From Bursaphelenchus xylophilus (taxonomy: Eukaryota; Nematoda; Chromadorea; Rhabditida; Aphelenchoididae): a stretch of DNA of 64,000 bases. Of the stretch, positions 51,101 through 57,475 are shown piece by piece. The DNA lies in assembly GCA_904066235.2 (NCBI GenBank), contig CAJFCV020000006.1:3844001-3908000 (forward strand). Reading direction: 5' to 3'. Numbering within the stretch: position 1 is the first letter of the stretch; every line of letters starts with the position of its first letter. The translations under genes were made by a program, and so were the position numbers. The notes under the pieces are model-generated. The model was not told the origin of the DNA, did no database searches, and saw only the letters and a program-made list of their open reading frames with translations.

Positions 51101-54100
51101 CCTTTTTCCAAAATTTTTTTTCATGCTTTCTGTGTAATTTTTTTTGGAGTTTTTTGGAAGAAGTTGGAGAGAAAAACAATCGTAATAAGCAGAGCAGAAA
51201 GAAGTTGGGGAAAAAGTAATTAAAAAAATTTTTTTGGGAAAATAATAAAAAATTTTTTTTTAATTAAAGAAAAAATATTTTTTATTGCAAAAAAATTACT
51301 AAAAATATTTTTTTCGGAAGAAAAATTCCAAAAAATCAAAAAAAATTAAAAATTTTTAAAAAATTTTTAGTCATCAAAACTGCAAAAAAAAATTTTTTCC
51401 CTCCTAAAATTTCGTCTCACACCTCTGTATGTTACGCTTCAGATTTTCCAAAAAAAGTATGCCGATCCCATGAATCCCACAAATTAGTCGTCAAACTCGA
51501 CCCCATAAACATTCCCTCAGCCGCATTTAATGGCGCTGTTTACCCTAATTTCTTCCCCCAGTCCAGTTTTTCAGCCATCTGGCACAGCTGCCTTTAACGG
51601 ACGCGACTTCATCAATCATCAGCCTCCAGGGGTTTTACGGGAGAGAATGAAGGAAATGCGACAAGGTCTTTTTTCGTAAATTTTAATGCTGTGATTGAGT
51701 GAGGTGAGAGAGTAAAATAAAATACTGTGAATTTGAAAAAATCTCCTGTAATTTTTGAATCCAAAATCGATGGGCCGTATAGGCTTTTTTCGACCGAAAT
51801 TGATGATGTTTTAAAAATTTATGAGCTTCGATTTTGAAGAAAATTAGCTCAAATCGATCCTGGGACCTTCTATGATATAGATTTTAGCCTGCGGCTGCAG
51901 AATGAATCAAAATTTTTACTTTGAAAATCTACCTAAATTCAATTTTTTTAAAATTTTTAGAAGTATTTTTTTGAATTATGTATAAATTAACTATGGTTCA
52001 CATACCAAAATGACTCGTATTTTAAAAATTTCTTCATTTCCCAACATTTTTAAAAACACATTTTCTCCACTCAAACACCCAAAAATCTCATGCCGAGTTA
52101 TTCCAAGGATTGCGCAAAGAAATTTTCAGAGAGAAAATTCTTGACGGGATAAAAGGGTTAGAAACGCTTTATGCCGTTATAAAGCGTGTTAATCCCCTTG
52201 CGCCCGGAAATGGAATCAAAAATTCGCAAAATTTACGTCGGATCCGACATCAACGCGGTCGGAGAGAGCAATTTATGAAGCATGGGGAAGAGATTAGTAG
52301 TATCCAAAAATAGGGGGTACATTGAAAAACAATCTATTTTGTATACTTTCTATTTTTGGATTGGCAGGTTTATAATGCCGGAAAAGAGAAAGTTATGAGC
52401 TTTATGCAAAGGTGGGGAAAAAGGTAGTGTTTGAATGAGAAAAATGGGATTATCAGGAGCATAGTAATCCGATTTTAAGTGAAATAGCAGGTGGTTAAAA
52501 TACTTGAGACGCCTTAAGAAAGTAAGTCTCGCAAAACTTTCGCTTTTAAACAGGCTTATAAAAACTTGTTTGATAAGAATGATGTCTATTTTATACAAGT
52601 ACGGTTACTCAAAGTGCGATTCCCCAATTTCTTGGAATCTCTGTAGAATCAATCTTCATTGACATTTTCTTAATTTTGAAAAACTCTACATCGCTTTTTT
52701 GCAAGTACGGCCAAGATACTCACATCAGCGATTCATAAAGACAAAAAATCATGGAGAATCAGGAGAAATGAAGAAATAAGATCTTCACCCGCGAATTTCT
52801 GAAAATTGCTTCCAAATAATTGATTATTCTTGGGTAACTTCAAACAAAAATTCAACTCAAAGTTCATCTCAAAACAATGCATAGTTTCAGACGAATTTCG
52901 GCTCAAAAAACCTTGGTGATTTCTACAGGAAGTGGTCTAAAAATCTCCGGAAAAATTGTACTGGATTTTTTCCTTGCCTCTCAAGTCATGATGAGCTCTC
53001 GTCAACGTCCTAGCGTCGCTTCAACACCTACGATCTTGCCGAAAATGGTCATCAAAACACTAAATAATTTTTACAGCCAACATTATCATCAAAGATACTC
53101 TGCTTTCCATAGTATAACGTGAATATTTCATACTGATCTCTTTGAAGCATACATAAAGCTCTCCCAAAACTTGTAAAAAACCCCAAGAAAACACCACTCC
53201 GCCTCCCAAAAGTAGCTGACAATCAGCCGCAAGTCGCAAACTTTCTTCGTTGATTGACATTCCCTTCGCTATAAAGATTTTACTATGGGAACTTTTACTG
53301 CTTTATCCAATATCCCCAAGAAAAAAACTTTTTTTTATATCCCATAGGTGCGTGGAAAGAAAGGAAAAAGGCTATGGTAATTAACTAGATCATTAAAAGG
53401 AGAATCCGAAGAAAACAAAAAATGGAAGGAAAGGATGCGGTTGTAAAAAGTTTCGAGGCTTTATACCGGGATGATGAGGAGATCAGAGGGCTCATATACG
53501 GGTATTACGAAGGTGATCAAAGAAGTTGGGAAGGGTAAAATACGAATGGGAAAGACACTTGTCTCAAAGGAGGTGTTTGTGTTGCAAGACTAACAATAAG
53601 ATCTTGATGAAAAATGGAAAAAAATGATTTTGATTTTTCCAAGACATATTCATTTTTGTTCATGTGTCAATATCTTCAAGGCCATAAAGTAAGAAACTCC
53701 CTGCATTCCGCGATTTCTATATTTATCTATCAGATATTGGTTACAAAAAAGGAGTCTCTAATTTACGTTCGGAATACAGTATTCTCTGGACAAAAGAAAA
53801 ACGTTTTTTTTTCTCTGGCCCTCTCTCATAATTTTCAATTTTATGTCACTTGCAAATTTAGTTCAGTATTCGGGCTGATAATAGAAACCAAGAGCTCAAT
53901 TTTGGAGGAATTATACTACGTGATCCAGACACAGCAAAGTTTCAGGAAATCCAAGCATTTCATGCATCTCGCTGAAGACGTACCCATAGACGATATACTA
54001 AAAATCTATAGATAAACTATATATTTCTCTTCCTGAATTCCGAAAGCCGTAAAACAGGCTCCTTAGAACAATACCCCCCATAAAGTTAGCCAATCCAGTA

Positions 54101-57100
54101 AAAATCTAATTTTGGCTTCCTTGCCCTTCGCAATCCGTTGGCTTATATAGTTAGCTAGTATATCATAACGTAAAAGCCCTGAATATATCGCCACCAAACT
54201 CCTACTTTCTTCCACTTTTCTCGTCCAAACTCCTTCTGGAAACCTACCTTTACCTCCATTTTTTTTGCCATTCAAATCCATCACACTAACTGCCTCATCC
54301 TGTTGTTTCCGCTTTTGCTTCGCCAACAATCGCTCCATATTATCACAAGAGTTGGCGCGCTGAACTTCCTTAATCTCAGCCAAACGACCTTTGCCCGGCT
54401 TCGCTCTGATCGGCTTCAGCGATAGCGTTGAGCCGAATTGATCGGTCTGATATCGGGGCAGACTTTTCGCGGGCTTGTTGTAGATGAATGGGTCCTTACA
54501 CAGCGCCTTATTCGAATATGAGTGTTTGTTGAGGCGAGAGCAGCTGGATCGGGCTAGCCCGTTGCATTGACGAGCTAGTCCAGGCGAATTAGAGGCTGGA
54601 GCAGAGGGTTGCTGGATGAGGCTTACGGTAGAGTCAGCGAGGGCTGGGTTTTGATAGGCTAGTCGGGACTTTCTCGGATTTAGACGAGAAAGAGTTGAAG
54701 CAAACCCGGATTTTGAAAGATTTATCGATGATTTGGCTAGCCCGGAGGAATAGGCCAATTCAGATGACGATTTGGCCAGTCCTGAGGATCTAGCAAGAGT
54801 TGCGGAGGATTTTGCCAAATTTTTGGATGACTTGGCAAAACCAGTAGATTTGGCTGAATCAGCAACCAAGTCAGCATCCATAGGCCTTCTAGCCAACTTG
54901 CTCGTCGGCTTAGTCAATGTTCTGGTAGAGTAGGCTAGTCCTGACGACAGACTAGACCGTCTCTCACCATCTTCGTATCTTCCATCACGTCTGGCTAGTC
55001 CATTCGTAGAGCTTGAATATTGGCTATATCTGGAGTCGTTGAGGTCCCTGGTTGAAGAATAGAGATGATGATAATGTTTGGGCCTCAAGGTCGCCGATCC
55101 TTGGCCCTTAACCAGCTCCAATGTCGAGTTGTACCACTTTTTGTCGCGATCAAAGTCCAGTAGCGACGTCCGCGAACTCATGGATCCAAACGATAGCAAA
55201 GAACCCCGCTCCATCGTTGAATGCATCGATGAATTAGTAGAATAGTTCTTCGGCCGGCCGTAGGCCAACCCCTGATCGGCTGACGCACAGTGCCGCTGCA
55301 TAATCAGTAAAATGGAGAGCGAAAACAACGAACGGAAAAAACGCCTTCGGATAAATCCCTTTAGGCATTCGCAGATCGAGAAAGACCAGTTCTCTCGCTC
55401 CGCATCGACTCTTATCAAATCAAGGCGCGGATAAGGATTATTCTGTGGGAACGGGTGTTGTCGTTGTGCGAGAAGGGCCCGTTACGCAACTATGTGGGGA
55501 TAGGGATTAGTAGGAGCTGACGATTTGAGGGAGGATGACTTAAGATAAAAATTTAAAGAACTAAGCCAATTTCGAAGCCGGATTTGATTTTGTCGAAGGT
55601 CTTTTTAACTCGCCGGCCGACGCGCGATTTTCAGCCCGGCCCGGATCTATTGTCATCTCTAGCCGAGGCCAAGATGCTCTAGAGTTCAAGGAGACTGGAG
55701 ATAGTGAAAAATAAGGAGAGATGCCAAGAGAAAAAAGACAAAATATTAGGCTTAAAAGTATTTAGAAGTTAGAAGTAAGAGACATTTTTCTGGGACGAAA
55801 GTTGGTCTTCTTTGGCGCTTCATAAAAACCGCTACGATAAGCCTGACCATACGAAGAATATATCAGTAGATAGCGTTTTCAACATTCTTTCAGGTAATAT
55901 TAACAAAGGTATCAAAACTTTAATTCTACAAGTAAAAATTGCCCAAAGAACGGCACGGTCATATTATACTTATAAGCCTAATATGTACGTTTCCTCAGCT
56001 CTCAGATCCTATTCAAAAAACTTTATTGGCATTATCTTTTGAAACACTTCGTATTTTACCAATAAATCCCGTAATGAAAAACTGAACCAACCTCTGATTG
56101 TCCCCAACATGTAAGTGCTCTCTCCTCTTCCCATCGTCATATTGTCCATCAATTTATTCTTCCGTTTCTTCAATGTAAACCGATCCAGCGTTGCTGATCC
56201 ACTCTGCATCAGTCGTTGAGTCCGTCGAGTCAACGTCGAGAATCCATTGCTGATTGGCCTTCTCGGTAATGTGGAAGATTCTATTGGAGGTGGCGGAACT
56301 CTGCAGCCAGAGTCCAATCTGAACGAGGGAAGAGAAGGGGTGATAAAACGGGAGGCCTGAAAAGAACAATGTAAAGGGCTTGTAAAGAGAAGAAGTATAA
56401 TGTTGAATTGATGAAGAGTGAAGATATAAAAAAGAAGTGTTATAGAGTCTCTAGAGTGTTGATATCAGATAATGCGTAGCAAGTTCCAAAAGGGGGGTTT
56501 TCCAGAGCTTTTTTGATCCACAAGAGTGGATGTTAGACCTTATAAGCCTTCATAAAAAACTCCATTACAATGAATTTTCTGATTTCCTGCGATTCGTTGT
56601 ACAGAAGCTTTAGGCTTATGTTGTTACATAATTAACTTTTTGTAGAAAGTCATAAATTGGACCGCAAAAATCATTATGTTCCTGAAGGCAGGCAAAGATT
56701 TTCTTTTCTAATATTTTGGACTCTATAAGCTAATGAATTGCTGAACTCCTTTAGCAAAGTCATCTGAGATATTCAACAATCAACGAAGACGAGAGAATAT
56801 GGAAAATGAAGAGAGGTGGTCGGAGAAAAAAATAGTTTCCGGGGATTTTACATACAACCAAAACATTGTACAACAAATCAAAATTCACCGAAAAATTGCA
56901 TTTGTTTTAGAAAGATTTCGCTTTACAACGGCTTGTTTTGGTGAAACATTTATCTGTTGGCCTTGTTTTCGTTATAAAGCGGTTTCATTATACGGGAGTT
57001 TTTGCGCATTGTGCAAACCTATATCAAGTACAAGGAGGCGTTTCAGATGACGTAAAAATATTAGCGCGGTAAAAGACAATATCTTTTTTAAAAGGTTTTT

Positions 57101-57475
57101 AAAAGACAAGAGAAAATGTATGCAGTGTTAACTTGTAATAATTGGCATTCAGGGTAAAATACGACCATCGTCTCTGTCTTTGTATGTATAAAGAGACAGG
57201 TTCAAAAAAATCCGCACTCACCTCCGGGTCCCTATAACAAACAAACGTCAAGTCGTCGCTTCGGAATACACAATATCCATTTTGCCATGGGATTTCCTTT
57301 GGGATATATCCGTTGAACGGGCATGCTACAAAACATCGGTTACAAAATTCGATAAAATTTGAGAAATTTCATTGAAATCGAAGCCAATTTTCTTACTGTA
57401 AAATTGCAGCCATCCTTCGTATTTCACTCCACATTTATCGTATATATTGTCTTCATTATAGCCATGACGCAACAT
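19898..57475 (-). CDS. gap-2: Ras GTPase-activating protein of the SynGAP/DAB2IP/RASAL2 family, multiple first exons
   Basis: Longest-span isoform, exons on the minus strand: 57397-57475, 57222-57325, 56092-56356, 43942-44066, 37204-37257, 37047-37135, 29997-30178, 29566-29689, 23570-23770, 23054-23194, 22019-22724, 21365-21661, 20180-21163, 20012-20116 and 19898-19948. All are GT-AG and in frame, giving 1168 aa. Domains: N half of a PH domain (about 19-61), a linker with basic [22 protein letters not shown] half of the PH domain (about 305-345), C2 (about 350-455), RasGAP (about 470-780) and a coiled coil (about 1117-1150). It stimulates GTP hydrolysis by Ras-type GTPases. The linker motifs, C2 and GAP sequence match mammalian SynGAP/DAB2IP closely; C. 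elegans gap-2 is the nematode member. Other first exons start at 55301, 48402, 46098 and 31782. The first ATG follows ATTTTCAG plus a 30-nt leader. Confidence 0.92.
21365..22724 (-). CDS. gap-2: gap-2 RasGAP catalytic domain exons
   Basis: Exons 22019-22724 and 21365-21661, joined in phase 0 (intron 21662-22018). The catalytic arginine finger is in [19 protein letters not shown]. The structural motif [19 protein letters not shown] follows, then [20 protein letters not shown] and [13 protein letters not shown], all in the family order. The arginine and the FLRFLCPA block are intact, so the domain should be active. Immediately upstream it reads [15 protein letters not shown], the SynGAP-type link from C2 to GAP. 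All isoforms use these exons. Confidence 0.95.
23054..23770 (-). CDS. gap-2: gap-2 C2 domain exons
   Basis: Exons 23570-23770 and 23054-23194. They encode [20 protein letters not shown], then [20 protein letters not shown] and [20 protein letters not shown], then QVTINIDQF and PLEKWFTV. The order and residues match the C2 domain of SynGAP/DAB2IP, which helps act on Rap as well as Ras in mammals; that activity is not tested by sequence. Acceptor and donor phases fit (phase 2 in, phase 2 out). Confidence 0.93.
24480..24720 (-). repeat. Dispersed repeat related to the 47758-48105 tandem repeat
   Basis: AAATTTGGTGTCGAAAAGTA at the start resembles the start of the tandem units at 47758. Further on, inverted matches to GGGATACC..TTTTGATACTTT and TTTTGATACCAAATTTGG are visible. 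Parts are in both orientations, so the copy is rearranged. Confidence 0.45.
24727..25340 (+). repeat. Direct duplication (two units of about 180 bp) split by a MITE
   Basis: Units of about 24727-24912 and 25161-25340 both run from TTAGGGAGATTTTTGAG through ACGAATATTTTCTACAAAA and TTAAAATACGA.GTGTGAAAA to GTCCGTCGGCCTT. MITE copy B lies between them. Confidence 0.75.
24933..25146. mobile_element. Tc1/mariner-type MITE, copy B (214 bp), TA flanked
   Basis: The ends CAGTGGGGGACCTGATCCAG and CTGGATCAGGTCCATCACTG are near-perfect inverted repeats, with TA at 24931-24932 and 25147-25148. The interior is palindromic (CCCTCTCCAAGTGAAAAAAA against TTTTTTTACTTGGAGAGGG). The empty site would read AGGAATTGTACAATTCCT, a perfect 18-bp palindrome with the target TA in the middle. 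Confidence 0.85.
28428..28691 (+). CDS. Doubtful small ORF nested in a gap-2 intron
   Basis: 87 codons on the strand opposite gap-2, in a GC-richer stretch. The first part is highly charged ([20 protein letters not shown]). Inside it, a GTAAGTG...ATGTTTCAG segment of 39 nt could be an in-frame mini-intron. An overlapping frame just upstream (ATG at 28361) encodes a hydrophobic run ([12 protein letters not shown]) like a signal peptide but cannot be joined to it by splicing. I recognise no family. It is equally likely to be a chance ORF or part of a regulatory island. Confidence 0.15.
   Translation: MVEVSEQMMEKHMRDDKHDKSKDLKGSGAGDKEEEMGHVWALDHHVSDGQKLKPQMFQEVGDVGFMQNYVAYRLTQFSANKHRTYPQ
29566..30178 (-). 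CDS. gap-2: gap-2 exons: SRSHESLLS linker and C-terminal half of the PH domain
   Basis: Exons 29997-30178 and 29566-29689. The first encodes [20 protein letters not shown], the SynGAP/DAB2IP signature SRSHESLLS. The second encodes [20 protein letters not shown] and then [15 protein letters not shown], the last strands and helix of a PH domain; the invariant PH tryptophan is in RTRWLE. Entry is in phase 2 from either 37047 or the alternative first exon at 30905. Exit phases fit the C2 exons. Confidence 0.9.
30905..31782 (-). CDS. gap-2: gap-2 alternative first exon with its own start (292 codons)
   Basis: Starts [18 protein letters not shown] with the ATG at 31782, 2 nt after a trans-splice-like AATTTAG. 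It stays open for 292 codons and can leave at CACCAAAAACG/GTTTGT in phase 2, which fits the exon at 30178. The joined isoform would be 1222 aa. The encoded segment is Ser/Glu-rich and probably disordered ([18 protein letters not shown]), ending in a basic patch ([11 protein letters not shown]). It would lack the N half of the PH domain and the basic linker. If the GTTTGT donor is not used, the frame ends 11 codons later. Confidence 0.65.
31783..37046. other. gap-2 intron or upstream region, repeat-rich
   Basis: Contains old CAGGGG-family fragments (about 32450-32690, 33320-33620, and 34060-34330 in plus and 34330-34510 in minus orientation), the inverted-repeat cluster at 35412-35601, and GC-richer islands at about 32720-32950, 33650-33900, 34520-34760 and 35900-36060. 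Long runs of A/T clusters occur at 36700-36960. No exon seen. Confidence 0.5.
35412..35601. repeat. Inverted-repeat element with clustered TGCAC(A/T)GTGCA palindromes
   Basis: The left end AGTCCGTTCGCAAAG and the right end CTTTGCGAACGGACT are inverted repeats. The similarity continues inward through ..GTGATTT..CGCGACATGCAC. A third, solitary copy of the end unit is at about 35711-35749. In and just left of the element (35360-35545), GCACAGTGCA or GCACTGTGCA occurs four times. Confidence 0.6.
37047..44066 (-). CDS. gap-2: gap-2 shared linker exons
   Basis: Exons 43942-44066, 37204-37257 and 37047-37135. The first encodes [20 protein letters not shown] and accepts all four upstream first exons in phase 1. 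The second is an 18-codon exon ([18 protein letters not shown]) bounded by phase-0 introns, so skipping it keeps the frame. The third encodes [20 protein letters not shown], equivalent to the basic KRTKS.PKLDR segment of SynGAP/DAB2IP. A 6.7-kb intron with the mariner/Tc1 nest separates the first two. Confidence 0.85.
37615..38006 (+). mobile_element. Intact 392-bp CAGGGG-family MITE with TAA target duplication
   Basis: Begins CAGGGGAAGTACTCCAAGTG and ends CACTTGGAGTACTTCCCCTG, exact inverted repeats that run on for about 35 nt. Flanked by TAA at 37612-37614 and 38007-38009. TWA duplications point to a PIF/Harbinger (Tourist-like) origin. Confidence 0.85.
39853..40277 (-). mobile_element. Near-intact 425-bp CAGGGG-family MITE, opposite orientation
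   Basis: Ends CAGGGGAAGTACTCCATGTG and CACTTGGAGTACTTTCCCTG. The interior (reverse order) includes CTCTCTGACCGCTCTCCACG and GGCGGCGCCCGCAAAGCGCG. The flanks TCA and ACA no longer show a clean duplication. It lies directly beside an older plus-orientation copy (39540-39850). Confidence 0.75.
41550..43440 (+). pseudogene. Mariner transposase remnant, split by a Tc1-like insertion
   Basis: Before the insertion, one frame reads [18 protein letters not shown], which aligns with the LGW...PDLAPSD(Y/F) segment around the last catalytic Asp of mariner transposases. After the insertion, [16 protein letters not shown] resembles the C-terminal ..LP.RW.KV block. Stops and frameshifts are frequent, so it is not functional. 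The assignment rests on these two short motifs and the mariner ends. Confidence 0.55.
41704..43242. mobile_element. Tc1-like palindromic element, 1.54 kb, nested in the mariner
   Basis: The ends CAGTGCGCGCCAAAATGATA and TATCATTTTGGCGCGCACTG resemble the Tc1 terminus (CAGTGCTGGCCAAAAAGATA). TA duplications are at 41702-41703 and 43243-43244. The arms are inverted copies of about 545 bp each (to about 42250 and from about 42697). A second copy of the GCG.CAAAATGATAGAGCCAC motif sits about 190 bp inside each end (41895-41915 and 43031-43051), the IR/DR layout. The 446-bp centre has no recognisable transposase. Confidence 0.85.
44067..45830. other. gap-2 intron, no exon seen
   Basis: AT-rich with a GC-richer stretch at about 44680-45000. 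Short ORFs show no coding signature. Confidence 0.45.
45831..46098 (-). CDS. gap-2: gap-2 alternative first exon encoding a membrane anchor
   Basis: ATG at 46098. The segment is [20 protein letters not shown] and then [20 protein letters not shown]. The hydrophobic stretch at residues 7-25 is followed by basic residues, so it could act as a signal-anchor or tight membrane hairpin. It continues [20 protein letters not shown] and leaves at GATG/GTAAG in phase 1, fitting the exon at 44066. The joined isoform is 1108 aa. The frame is open upstream to about 46290 but has no earlier ATG. No polypyrimidine-AG sits close to the ATG, so a genuine promoter is more likely than trans-splicing at the start codon. 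Confidence 0.65.
46099..48296. other. Upstream region of the 46098 first exon, within a gap-2 intron
   Basis: GC-richer stretches at 46150-46330 and 46970-47220 could be promoter sequence for the anchor isoform. The plus-strand ORF at 46810-47217 shows no family features. The tandem repeat at 47758-48105 lies near the end. Confidence 0.4.
47758..48105 (+). repeat. Two-unit tandem repeat, period about 174 bp
   Basis: Units 47758-47931 and 47932-48104 both run AAATTTGGAATT..AAAAGT.TCGTA.AGC.ACAAGAAA to TATTTTTTGATGTCTCTCTG and TTTTGATACC; a third unit starts at 48105 and fades. A related rearranged copy is at 24480-24720. Confidence 0.75.
48297..48402 (-). CDS. gap-2: gap-2 alternative first exon, short
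   Basis: ATG at 48402, 1 nt after GAGTTCAG, a trans-splice-type start. It encodes [20 protein letters not shown] and [15 protein letters not shown] and leaves at AGAG/GTAAG in phase 1, which fits the exon at 44066. The joined isoform would be 1054 aa without the N half of the PH domain. It is short, but the start context, open frame, donor and phase all agree. Confidence 0.65.
48403..54247. other. gap-2 intron or upstream region, 5.8 kb
   Basis: Contains old CAGGGG-family fragments (about 49100-49470 and 50330-50470 minus, 52610-52780 plus), GC-richer stretches (48450-48800, 49500-49760, 50600-50940, 51430-51700, 52080-52320) and a strongly A/T-clustered part (51000-51450). The ORF at 53614-54015 (plus, 133 codons) has no recognisable features. 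Confidence 0.45.
54248..55301 (-). CDS. gap-2: gap-2 alternative first exon, 351 codons, serine-rich
   Basis: The first in-frame ATG is at 55301 ([20 protein letters not shown]). The segment is Ser/Arg/Lys-rich with a run of degenerate repeats ([19 protein letters not shown] and [19 protein letters not shown]). A basic part ([19 protein letters not shown]) comes before the end. Two overlapping donors, GGAG/GTAAAG (54254) and AAAG/GTAGGT (54248), both leave phase 1 and fit the exon at 44066; they would differ by two codons. The joined isoform is 1370 or 1368 aa. It is probably a disordered, phosphorylatable N-terminus. The frame is open upstream of the ATG for 39 codons without another ATG. 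Confidence 0.75.
55302..56091. other. Upstream of the 55301 first exon, within a gap-2 intron
   Basis: Probably the promoter region of the 55301 isoform. GC-richer at 55420-55680. The ORF at 55812-56042 has no features. A GTAAAATACG motif (on the sense strand) lies at about 56050, 42 nt from the neighbouring exon. Confidence 0.4.
56092..57475 (-). CDS. gap-2: gap-2 distal first exons: N-terminal half of the PH domain
   Basis: Exons 57397-57475 (start), 57222-57325 and 56092-56356. The ATG at 57475 ([13 protein letters not shown]) lies 30 nt after CTAAAAAATTTTCAG. The joined frame gives [20 protein letters not shown] and then [20 protein letters not shown] and PE, the pattern of strands 1-4 of a PH domain (EGWL...W..GYCVF...L.FVCYRDPE). 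The third exon continues with [17 protein letters not shown] and a basic [10 protein letters not shown]. It leaves at AGAG/GTTGGT in phase 1 to join 44066 across a 12-kb intron. The other half of the PH domain is about 27 kb away. Confidence 0.75.

Noticed and set aside
53614..54015. 133-codon plus-strand ORF
   Set aside because: AT-rich codons, no motif, no splice context. It overlaps sequence like other intronic DNA and is opposite to the RasGAP. Probably chance.
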